Source: Lindgomyces ingoldianus (Eukaryota; Ascomycota; Dothideomycetes; Pleosporales; Lindgomycetaceae). From it: a stretch of DNA of 64,000 bases. Within the stretch, counting starts at the first letter, position 1, and the number at the start of each line of letters is the position of its first letter. The notes under the pieces were generated by a model. The model worked only from the letters and a program-made list of their open reading frames with translations, did not search any database and was not told the origin of the DNA. Where the stretch lies: NCBI RefSeq assembly GCF_010093535.1, contig NW_022985205.1, positions 410,161-474,160 on the forward strand. Reading direction: 5' to 3'. This document shows positions 24,601 to 34,419 of the stretch, in pieces. A program made the translations under genes and the position numbers.

Positions 24601-25330
24601 CCTCCTATGACCTGAACCTGTAGTGAGTGTGGTGCAGACGCGTCAGCCGAGGAAAAGGCTTCTGGCCAGCTTTCAGTCTCTCCTAAACCGCTCCGTTCGG
24701 ATTCCTTGCATTCGCAAAATTGATAAAGGCCGTTGCAAACTCTTTTAACAGGTCCTGGTCATTTTCAGAGCTTGTCCCCTCTAGAAAGAGACCACTGAAG
24801 ATATACTTCGTATTCGATCCGTGAGAGATTTTGAGATACGGCATACCAGCTCCTTTCCAGCGAGGTGCGAGCATGCACTGATTTAACACGTACATATAGA
24901 CTCCCGGATGCTGCGCGTTCTTCGCCAATGGTGATTGCTGTTTCATTTCGTAACCGAAGTCGGTGGATAAGCAAGTAAAAAGGAGATCTAAAAAAAAATT
25001 AGAAAGCCGTAAGAAGTGAACCAATACCGTGGGCTCATTGTCGTCTTTGGTAGCCTCATAGTTGTTAAGCCCATCGGAGAAGCCAGTTACGTCATAAAGC
25101 GACCAAAGGTGGGAGAGGTCACCTTGACTCAAAGCATGAGCGAAGCCTCGAATGGCTGGTATCAGGTCGTTTTCTTCTTGAATAAGCTGTGCGGGTCCTG
25201 CATTTGTAGCGCCGTCATCTTGGGTCCACCCAAAGACAAGCGGAATGCCTATAATGTCGTTAGTGACATGGTTCGCACTATGAGCGCTGGATTCCTGTAC
25301 CTTTGACGAATCGTCCGCTCCTGTATAGTA
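24600..25330 (-). pseudogene. Truncated carboxylesterase/lipase type B (3' remnant)
   Basis: A minus-strand frame ending at 24683 encodes the C-terminal part of a fungal type-B carboxylesterase: IPLVFGWTQDDGATN, then HFLRLSNFFLDLLFTCLSTDFGYEM, VYMYVLNQ, a HGSNTKYIFSG block around the catalytic-His region, and FATAFINFANARNPNG. The N-terminal half, with the GESAG nucleophile elbow, is absent. A stop after NPNGAV cuts the tail, although esterase-like sequence seems to continue past it. The left limit is set by where sequence reads as coding. The right end meets plus-strand ABC-transporter sequence, so this is a breakpoint and not a gene start. Confidence 0.7.
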
Positions 25331-27447
25331 TAGGCTGTCTGTCCAGGAAAATATCTCCATCGACGGAAGAGATGAACGTGAAAAGTCCAACTGGAGGCTC
25401 CCTCTAGCTCGTGCACTCAACTCGCGCAATCGAATCTTACTGCTCGACGATATACTGAGCGGTCTTGACAAGAACACTAAGTAAGTAGTTTTCTAGCAAG
25501 TCCTTGGACGTGAAGGCCTACGTCGCAAGCATGGAATTACAATCGTCCTAGCCACACATGTAGTTAAGTACCTGCTATATGCGGATTACGTCGCTGTTTT
25601 CGACCAGGACGGGAGTATATCCAAGCAAGGCCTTCCGAAACAACTTGAATTCCAGAATCAATTGATTGAGATATCTACACTACAAGAAAAAGGAGCAAAG
25701 AATGAAGCCTTAGTCTCTAAAGCGCTACCCCCAGAGCGCGATGAGACAAAAGCCCAGGACAAACAAGCGGCCAGCACGAGGTCGACAGGTGATCTCAACA
25801 TATATGCCTACTATGCTAGCGCAGTGGGTTGGCTACTAGTGTTCTATCTGTGTGTGGAAGTAATAACTACCTTTTTTATGGGATTTCCGGACATATGGTT
25901 ACCGTGGGGGTCGGCTGCTGAGGCCGAGCTTCCTGGGCAACGTACCTGTTTCTATTTGGGCATATACCAAATGTTTGCGGGTCCGCCCTTTCCAGTTGGC
26001 AATTGTAATACTGACGCTCTTTACTGGGGTTATGCTGCGCTCAAGTGTTCAACTACATCAGCGGCTTCCAAATACGGTCATCTCCGTTCCCTACGCCTTT
26101 CTCGCGGTGACAGACTCCGGTGTTATACTTAACAGGTATGAAGACCGCACGTACGTCATTAGAATGATTGATAGCATGAAGGTCCAGCCAAGGCATGTCA
26201 TTGATCGAGATTCAACTTACAACTACCCTCCTCCAAACCGCGGACGGCCTCGTGATTTGCATAGCACAAGCTATTCTCATATAACCTCCTCCAAGCTCGA
26301 GGCTACAATGATACCGGCAGCAATCGCTGCTTTGTACCTTTTACAGCGCTTTTACTTCCATACTTCGCGGCAAATACATCTATTAGACCTGGAGTTTAAA
26401 TCACCGATATATACTCACTTCCTTTAGAACCTATCTGGCCTACACATGACCCGTGATTTCAACTGGCAATCGGCATGAGACGAGGGCAGCCGGGAGTTAC
26501 TTGATCGGTCACAACGGCCCGTCTACCTACTCTATTGCATTCAGCACTTGCTGAAGCTCTCAATTGACGGCATGGTTGCTGTCTGCGCCATCGCCATCAT
26601 CACACTAGCAACACCGCTCAACGAGAGTTTATCTAGTGTCGATGGCGCGCTCGGTGTAGCACTTGTGAATTGCTTAATCTGAGCAACATGCTTTCCTATC
26701 TCATTCGCGCATGGACAGAGATGGAAATATCCATCGGCGCCGTGCTGCGTGTTCGGGATTTCGAACCTTCTACGCCATCCGAGAATGGCGTCTCCAATAA
26801 CTTGGATGAGCTTCCCACATACTGGCCTCATCAAGGTGCTATTGAGTTCCGCAATGTTGATGCCAAGTAGTATCACACCCGAATTTACCCCCAGAGACAT
26901 TAATTGGTCCACCCATCACGGTCCCGCACTGGAATCTGCGGTCGTGCCGGGAGTGGGAAATCCTCTCTCCTGTTAACTCTCTTCGAAATGATTGAGATAG
27001 CAGGAGGAAGCATCGCCATTGACGGAATCGATATCCGCAGCATCCCACTTTCGACTCTCCCAGAGCGAATCTTATGCGTACCCTAGAGAGCGGAGCTATT
27101 GCCGGGTTCAATTAGAGAAAACCTAGATCCTTTTAGTAAGGGTACAGACGAAACCATTATCACGGTGCTGGAAACGGTGGGATTGTGGACAACCATTGAA
27201 GCGCGAGGCGACCTCTGTGCTGACGCAAGCATCCCACTTAGCGCCGGTGAACGCCAGGTTTTTGCGCTTGCGTATGCGCTACTTCTCCGGAAGAGCCTTC
27301 AACGCGAAGGAGGAATTTTGGTCCTCGATGAGGTTTTCCGTGCCCGTAGATGGGGAGACTGAACGCAAGATTATAGACGTAGTGAGAGAAAAATCCAGTG
27401 TATGGACAGGGTTGAGCGTCACGCACCAGCTCCAGACGATTAATTGA
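25330..27447 (+). pseudogene. Broken ABCC-type (MRP-like) ABC transporter
   Basis: Pieces in several frames follow the order of a fungal full-size ABCC transporter: end of NBD1 (LARALNSRNRILLLDDILSG Walker B, then VLATHVV; about 25405-25590), linker and start of TMD2 (STGDLNIYAYYASAVGW...PGQRTCFYLGIY, 25662-25990), further TMD2 (TDSGVILNR, SRQIHLLDLEFKSPIYTHFL, to 26427), the pre-NBD2 segment (WTEMEISIGAVLRVRDF; QGAIEFRNVDAK), Walker A remnant GAGKSSLLLTLFEM near 26955, PGSIRENLDPF, LSAGERQVFALAYALLLR and VLDEV near 27330. Stops, frame changes and missing TMD2 helices show it is dead; TMD1 and most of NBD1 are gone. Confidence 0.85.
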
Positions 27448-28251
27448 GGCGGGAGAGCCAGGTTCGTTGCGCACTGTCAATTTCGATAACGTTGGAGTTA
27501 TTGAGACATAGAGAGATACACGGTCGGAGCATGTGTGGTATGAGGTGATACGAAATCACGACCTCCTAATTGCCGCTAAAGTTCGACAAAGAAGAGGAGT
27601 TTAGTCCCAGTGGTCTAGCCAGTCTGCATAATGAGAAGAATCTACCAAATACAGCACGCTTAGGTGACTTCCCCAAGGCAGGTGCAGCAAAGCATTGCCG
27701 CAGCCATTTGGCACTTACCTGTGTACAGTTAGAAACAAGTAAGAAGGCTCTCCTAAACTGGCGCAGACAGTCATCGTTTTTCAATGATTAGATATTAAAA
27801 GTCTATTGTTTAATGCTTTATAAAAAAGGGAAGCATTACGAACAAGAAAGTAACGGTGTTATAGGAACCAAACAAACCACAGGAATATTAAAGCTTGAAG
27901 AGGTTCAGCCGAGAGAGACGCCGCGATGTGTAGGGAAGCCGATGTTATTAGGTCACATGACCATATTGCAGGAATTGACGTCATATCACAACCTTGTCCA
28001 CATTTCGCCAGCGATCAGAGGTGATTGCGAGGATATAGGGAGGGGCCAGTGTTACTACAAGGAGGATTGTTTAAATTGTTTTATTGGAAATGATTCAAGA
28101 GAATGGAATGTAAATGGTCACTGATAGGTATGGAAAGGTACTAGTGCTATCTACGTCAAATGCAGATTATTGTCATCATATTTTCTTGCTTTGGTATTAC
28201 AGATGACCTGCCTCTAGCTGAGACTTCCGTTCTGTCGCCGAGGAAGTAGCA
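27448..28251. other. Intergenic region after the ABC relic
   Basis: About 0.8 kb. A plus-strand ATG frame (27813-28124, 103 codons) and another at 27570-27791 have no recognisable motif. It contains the 3' end of the minus-strand zinc-finger gene. Confidence 0.4.
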
Positions 28252-30619
28252 TCAGGTCCTCACCGGCACAGAAAATTTAGGAAATGGCTCCCATGGCTCC
28301 GTCGCTGCCAACTCAGGAGCGGGTGGGAATACAGCATTCCAATCAATCCATTCACTGGAGGGCGTAAAAGGAAAATCTTCCCAAGGCTGCATAAAAAACT
28401 GAGTTGGGGACTGCGTGAAGTGCGTCATATTGTCATCCGGAACACTAGTAGGTTGATGCTGTATTGACATTTGCAAAGAGGGACTGCGTCTTTCTTGTTC
28501 CGTTGGGGTCGACGAAGGGATAGAAGTGGAAGGAGGTTTGGGAGCAGGGATCCGTTGGGAAGGAGCCTGAGCTGAAGAGCGATCGATCGGAGCAATGGGA
28601 TGTGAGCTGGAATCTGGAATTGCAGCAGGTGGTTGTTCGTTACCATAAACTGCGGGCTGAGCAATTCCAATGTCCGCGTGGAACGAGCGGAGCAGGTCGC
28701 CCTCGCATCGCTGAATAATCCCCGCAACCTGTCGGAGAAGGTCCTGCTGTACAGGCCCGGTCTCCCGCTCAGCTGTCACAAAGAGCTCGTTTCGGATGCG
28801 TGACAACAATTCACGTCGGAAGCGACGCGACTCCTCAGAAGGCGAATCGCTATCATAGTCTACTAAACATCAGTGCCAGAACTTTGAGGCAGGTGTGTCG
28901 TGAACTTACAAGGAGAAGGAATGTCAGCCTCCTGCACATCTGGAAACAGCACATGGTAAGTATCCCTCCATTTGTCCTCCTCGAGCCTCATAGCGGGCGA
29001 TCGCTTGCGAATGCTCTTTAGAGTCTCCCGATCGATGCCTTCAATGGGCTGCGGTACTGAGACTTGACATGGAGTTGTTCGGGCATGGGCAGCGTAATCA
29101 TTGTCCGAATCGAACGTAGCGTAGCACCTTGGGCAGAAGATCGGCTGAGCGTGGGAACGATATAAGTGCTCTCTGAAGATGGTAAGTATGGGTGTCTTGA
29201 TTGCATAGTCCAACTTACTTCATTCGATGCACGGTTGGCCAGCCTGGACCGGGGCAAGTTCTTCGGTTCCGATACCGATTAGGGTCGTGCTTGTAAAACG
29301 GGCAAGCAAACCTTGGGCCCGCCTCAGAATCCTCCGTGGCAGAGAGAGATACCCTTCGTCGTTTGTTTGTACCGTCCTCGTCTGGATCCTCGGGAGGAGA
29401 GTCATCATCGGATCTTGTTTTGCGCTTCCCACTAGCCCCATGCTGAGCAGAGCCACGACGGCCACCGCGAGAGGATTCACCAGTATTGGCTTGCCCCCTT
29501 GACGATTGACCACCAGCGCTCTGAACATAAGCCACGTATCCGAAATTGACCTCTATTTTCCGCATGATGAGTTCGATGGTTGTGCGAGTGACTTTGGATA
29601 GCAAACTAGACCTAGAATCGATGGCCTCTTCGTCCTCGCTATCGTCTGTAATAGAATAGTCTCCACCGCTGCCTGTCGACGAAAGGGATACAATGGACGA
29701 CACGCGTTCCTTTGGCGGAGGTGGGTCAGAGGCAGATTCATCAATCCAAAGTTTAACGTCTCCGTTCCGTGAGATGTCAGGCTTGCATTCGAGTGTCGCC
29801 GTGTTCGAGGGCTCTATCTTGTCCGATTCGAGGGACCCAAATGGATTTTTCCTATCAATTCGTCTTAGTTAGTCAATTAAGACGACTTCATGATGGTAGA
29901 CTCACCATCCGAGATTGCCAGGATCTTCACCCCCTTTAGAAGGCAATTTGTTGTGTTTATCATAATGTTTCTTCAGATCAAGCCCTCTCGTAAATACCGC
30001 CCTCTCAGTACATCCGGGGTAGTCACAACTCCAGGTATCATTCTTGTTAGGGTAGCCGTCGACTCGAAGATCTGGTGAACTCGGGAAAAAAGATCGAGAG
30101 GGCGGAGGAGAAGAAGGGTCAGATGCCCTATTTGATGGATGACTAGTCACTTGAACTAGGTTGCTAACCATCACTGCTTTTTGGCTATCCACAACCTTCC
30201 TCAGAAACGCCGAACCATGTATCCTGGCTGATAGAAATCCCGCTTTCTTGGAACATGTCGGCTGATGGATGCCCTCTGATAGTGGTGAATTGGCAAATGT
30301 GGGAGGTAGGGCAGAGCCAATGGAACAAGGTAGTGGAGCTGAATAATCAGGTCAGCAACTGCTCTTTTTGTCACGTGCCTTAGACACAGATGAACGTACG
30401 TTTATCGGAGGCCGCCGAGCTTAGTTGAAGCTTCGGTACTTGAGGAGGGAGCAATATCCTGCATGGAGGAACCGAATCCCAATCCGGATCACTGGTATAT
30501 CCCGAATCATGCGTCTTCGAAGAGGTAATAGAATCTCGTCTTGCAATCTCTTCGTTAATCACAAGGCTCGGCAGGGCTGCCTGCTTGTACTCGACGTTTG
30601 TCCACACCACAGTCTCCAT
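28252..30619 (-). CDS. C2H2 zinc-finger protein, putative transcription regulator
   Basis: Five exons (30400-30619, 29906-30338, 29219-29851, 28910-29172, 28252-28859) give 718 aa in frame. The start METVVW is the only ATG in this frame. Features: an early C2H2-like finger (CDYPGC...HYDKH, about 174-196), a Ser/acidic linker, a basic KRRR stretch near 375 (possible nuclear signal), then the widespread fungal block FACPFYKHDPNRY...CPGPGW...VHRMKEHLYRSH (about 391-433), a third CPRC finger ending TTPC, and an EEDKWRDTYHVLFPD motif with SPYYDSD. The C-terminal 200 residues are Pro/Ser/Gln-rich with acidic aromatic patches (PWEDFPF, SEWIDWN), resembling activation domains. Such proteins are common in Pezizomycotina but rarely characterised; DNA binding is inferred. 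Two introns split the zinc-finger block at positions usual for the family. Confidence 0.87.
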
Positions 30620-30734
30620 CTCGCAGGATTGCGGGGAAGAAAAGGGAATTGCAACAACAACAATTCGCAGAGGCAGCAAAAAACAAAGCAGTGAAAGTCT
30701 TACCTCCGAGTGAGAAGAGGAGCGAAAGGTGGGA

Positions 30735-30986
30735 ATGTCAGAATTCAGACTCCGTTGCTCCAAGTCGCAAGGCAGACATTATGTACCGACTGAGGCTGAG
30801 TAGTTGCGCATTCGCGCAGACCGCGACAACCCAAGGTCTCGCCATGATGACCCTGCAAGGTACTCAACCCCACCGCCCAATGAAACGTGGGGTCCGGAAT
30901 TTCCGGATGTCCAGCTCGACAAGGGTTCGCTTGCTGAAAACGAAGAATGGTTTCGTGAGCGAAGGAAAAGGCTCACCAGTGAATGA
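30735..30986 (+). pseudogene. Small ORF with one in-frame TAG, possible relic or recoded micro-gene
   Basis: From the ATG at 30735 one frame runs 84 codons to TGA at 30984-30986, interrupted only by a TAG at 30801-30803. The part after the stop (RHDDPARYSTPPPNETWGPE and LAENEEWFRERRKRL) has a protein-like charged composition. No family recognised. An intron removing the stop would have to be about 21 nt, too short to be credible. It starts about 115 bp upstream of, and opposite to, the C2H2 gene's start codon. Confidence 0.25.
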
Positions 30987-31616
30987 CACACAGACGAATG
31001 GCGGGGCAAGGCTGAGACGCTAACTATTCTGGGGAACAGTGTGCTTCGGATGTCAAGCCACAACGAGAACTACCGACGGTATTTGTGCACCCATTGTTTC
31101 TTGATGTAGCCAAATGAGAAGGGCGGAGAGAATCAAGAGCCATAGGCTTCAGCCGCAAGCCCTTGTGCTTCGCTTGCTACTTTTACTCACGCGTTGCATT
31201 AAATATCCGCCCTCTCTACGGATGATAAGTCCACAGCAATATTCGGATATATTGTTAACAAGGGAAATCTTCTTAAATCCTTGGCATATTGTTTAGAAAA
31301 GTCCTATTAGACGTACATTCCCTACTCCATTTATCGTACTGTCGTCAATTCTCCCTTCTTATCCCGTTTGTCAAATCCTAGCTGTATGTATTCTCGAATC
31401 TTATCAAAGCTTACCTATACTTTGGTATTTCAGCTCTGGGTCCTTGAAAGCCCTTGTCGTTCCTCGGGCATAATAAGCCGCAGCCTACCATATCTCTCAT
31501 CATATCTTCTCAATACCTCTTTCCAATCCGACCTTCTCAAGACCATCTGTTGCAGCTTCAATTTCCCTCCAATATCCATCTCGTAACTCTGTTTTCTTTC
31601 CAATTTCTCTTCTCCT
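30987..31616. other. Intergenic region with no recognised gene
   Basis: About 0.6 kb, pyrimidine-rich towards its right end (31320-31616), where it forms the 3' flank of the minus-strand secreted-protein gene. Only frames of 60-72 codons, none with motifs. Confidence 0.45.
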
Positions 31617-32285
31617 TCACATAAAGCAACTCCCGACAACACTCAAACCCAGCATCCAAACCCGCCATCTCGCCGCTAGCGGGCTCTCCCATCCACCCAT
31701 ACCACTACCACTCGGTTGCACCGGCACTGCAGTCCCCAATTTCTCCACACCTCCCGTGACCGTCACATTCGCCCAACCCCATCCACTCGAAGCACTCGCA
31801 TTCCACCTCTCCGTCCCCGTCTGAACAGCGTCAACACTCCCCGTCCCACTCACAGCCCCGAAATATCTCGTCGTACACTCTGCCGCCGTCACACCCTCCA
31901 AGCCGCAGCTAACCACATCGCTCCCATTCCCAAACATCACCGTCTTTTCCCACCTCCGCACTCCCTGCGTAATCGTTTCCGGCGTTCCGGTGGTAAGCGC
32001 ATACGTACTCTTCGCACTCTGCCCATGATAATAGGGGGAAATATGGACTTCGTAGGTTGAGGTTATGGCGATTGTAGTGAGAGATGCGGATACATTGACG
32101 GCGATGATGGAGCCGTGCCAAGTGCGGTTGCCAGAGAAGTTTGGGCCCGAGGGTTGGATTACTGGGAGGTGGAATATTGGGACTGTGATAGATGGTGGTG
32201 GGGATGATTTTTGGGACAGTGTGGGTGGTGAGAAGGTGAAGAGGAGTAGGGTTTGGAGGAGTGTGAGGGGTGAGAGGAGCGCCAT
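31617..32285 (-). CDS. Secreted, probably GPI-anchored small protein
   Basis: A single-exon, ATG-initiated frame of 222 aa. Residues 1-24 form a signal peptide (hydrophobic LTLLQTLLLFTF core, cleavage near LSQ). The mature part has several N-glycosylation sequons (NRT, NVS, NGS, NAS, NVT), a short Cys-containing stretch (SCGLEG...ECTT), a Gly/Ser-rich region, and a hydrophobic C-terminal tail (WMLGLSVVGSCFM) after a small-residue patch, as in GPI-attachment signals. The general pattern (an ASV/ITSTYEV-like stretch, then glycosylated Ser/Thr/Gly, then anchor) is that of many small cell-wall proteins in filamentous fungi; no enzyme signature is visible. Confidence 0.75.
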   Translation of the reverse strand: MALLSPLTLLQTLLLFTFSPPTLSQKSSPPPSITVPIFHLPVIQPSGPNFSGNRTWHGSIIAVNVSASLTTIAITSTYEVHISPYYHGQSAKSTYALTTGTPETITQGVRRWEKTVMFGNGSDVVSCGLEGVTAAECTTRYFGAVSGTGSVDAVQTGTERWNASASSGWGWANVTVTGGVEKLGTAVPVQPSGSGMGGWESPLAARWRVWMLGLSVVGSCFM

Positions 32286-32867
32286 TCTGAGGTGGATGAT
32301 GAAAATGGGGAGATCAGATAGCAGCTAGGCAACCCTCCTGACAGCCACAAGTTTCGTAGTCGTTTAAACAAGCTTTATCTAGAAAGATGACAAGCCCCCG
32401 ACCATGTTTCTTTCAAGTACTTACGCCATCACCACGTTTCCTTCCGTTCTACACATATCAATGAGGTCGTCTGAGTAATATCTCGCATCTGATTGGCTAG
32501 CTACACGAGTCTGTGCAAGGGTGGGAAACGACGCACGAACTCTTTGACACCACTTGATAGGCTGGTCAGAAGGATAAATGGAGCTGGAAGAGGACAAGGA
32601 AGAGGGCTAGGAAGAGCGATTTGAAGGAGGTGGAATGGGGATTTGGGGATCAGGCGATGAAGTCGTGATGGTGGTGGGTGCGACGTGATGGGAGATACTC
32701 GCGAATGCGGGTCTGTACGCCTTGTGGAGTACACATGGATCTATTAGTGTGGTAGAGGAAGGACTAAGCTCGTGCATAGTGTGTGCCAATCTAGATATCT
32801 CGTTCGACGGGCAAGATTTGTTTGTTTTGGCATTGGGCTTATCCCTCAATCTTGAACACCAACTCAT
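32286..32867. other. Intergenic region
   Basis: Promoter side of the secreted-protein gene plus about 0.4 kb of unassigned sequence. No gene recognised. Confidence 0.4.
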
Positions 32868-33565
32868 TTACGCTTTCCACCCAGCCTCATTCCTGACCAA
32901 AGCCCTCTCATGCCATTCCTTCAATTTCGGAAACCCTGCCCTCTCAAAATACCCCCTCTGATCCGCAATATCCATCCCCAACTCATATTCAAATCACTCA
33001 ACCCCATATTCTCTCCTTCACAACATGGCTTCTCTTTAACGCATCCTCTAGCACCTAAAAAATTGCAATCTAGTCTTTCAGAGAATGTCCGACGATGGGG
33101 GAACCGAGAAGGTTGATGAGATGGCGAACAGCCCAAGGAAATTGCTGCGCTGTAACCTCGAAATAAGGGCGAAGTTGGCTTTAAGGCCCAGGGTTCCCGT
33201 AGCAAATATCGAAAAAAGCTATCCGGACACTTATCTTCCTCACTCTCTGGAGTCTAACCCCCTCTCCAAACTCCTCACTCGACTATTCGAGAATAAGTTT
33301 GCTTTTTGTGAGAAGGCCGCGAAGGTATTGGACCGTTCGCGGCTTCAACCCATTGTTCGTTTTGAGCGTCAGAACAGGCGATTTTCCAAGCGAATGCACG
33401 GCTTTCAATTTGTCGTAATGGGTGGGAAGCGGCGACCGTAGTTGATGAGTTTGTATTCGATGCCGTGAGGTGCATTGCTTTCTTGTAGCGCTCAGGGGAC
33501 ACGAATAGGTTGCGAGGAGGAGAGGTTTGGAGGGTTAGGATGAGTGTTTGGGTTTGTAGGGCCAT
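32868..33565 (-). pseudogene. Decayed coding remnant, possibly glutathione S-transferase-like
   Basis: The minus strand ends at TAA 32868-32870 with a convincing coding C-terminus (MDIADQRGYFERAGFPKLKEW then HERALVRNEAGWKA), similar to the last helix of fungal GST-like proteins. Upstream pieces lie in other frames: VLEDALKRSHVVKERIWG, an open stretch FEVTAQQFPWAVRHLINLLG, and an ATG frame at 33565 of 96 codons. Stops and frame changes between them suggest decay. I could not find an intron set that joins them. The GST assignment rests on the C-terminal pattern only. Confidence 0.35.
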
Positions 33566-34419
33566 TGCCGAGCTGGTCTTGGCACAGAGGGTTTCGCACT
33601 CAGAACCCTGGAAGGTAGGATCCTAGAATGGTGAGGCTAAGGACCAGCAGAGGAATTTTGGTGGTGCCAGATGATATTAGGGACTGGCTGATAGCTTTAT
33701 GCAGTTGAAACCATGGTTTTGGAGGCCTTAATCTTGGCCACCAGGCGTGTTTGGTATATAGTGATTACGAGAGATGTGATCTACGAAACTGTCGATGCCA
33801 AGGTTGGAGGGTTCAGAAGGCAAAATAACAGATTGTTTCAATTCATTTTCTATCTATCGTTCAATCCCTCACAGAAGTCACATGAGATTCAGACCTCGAC
33901 CTGTACCGAGATGAATGGGGATAAGGACCTCTTTGAGAATTGCACTCAGAGAGGTCGAGTGCCTGTAAATCGCACAGGATTCATGAAGGATTGGGAAAGT
34001 GATATGGCCGTGATACAAGCAGAGAAAAGGATAAGGGGGATTCTGAATAAGGCCAGTCGTGGGGCGACGAGAGAACGATGCCAGATCACAGAAGATTCAG
34101 GAATCGTGCCTCCGTCATTGTGAGTGCTAAGAGGAAAGGAATACCATTAGATGAAGAAACACACTCAACCATAAACCACCGGAGTCTTGAGATGCATCGG
34201 AGTAGGGCATGAGTGAGGCTCGTGGATGTCCAATGGCCTTTTTTACCAGTTAGACCTAGACTAAAAAGGTGTCGAAAACCTCTCAATTGTTAAAGTTTGC
34301 AGGAGGATCCTCTCAAAGTCCCAGCCTAAGCCCTGAAATAGTTCTAAGAAGTTTATGGGCAACACCGGAATGCCAGGCTGATTCGCCGTTGTTTCCCGCT
34401 GCTGAGAGATAACTCATGG
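33566..34419. other. Intergenic region with one unassigned ORF
   Basis: A plus-strand ATG frame at 33713-34123 (136 codons) has no motif I recognise; its second half is charged and might be coding. Otherwise this is the 3' flank of the Gfd2-like gene. Confidence 0.35.

Noticed and set aside
25330..25477. Reading the minus-strand esterase frame as a full gene starting at 25477
   Set aside because: The first part is the antisense of the ABC transporter Walker-B segment, and the frame lacks the esterase nucleophile half, so it is a fragment.
33713..34123. ATG-initiated 136-codon plus-strand frame
   Set aside because: No recognisable domain or intron support; kept only as a note in the intergenic entry.
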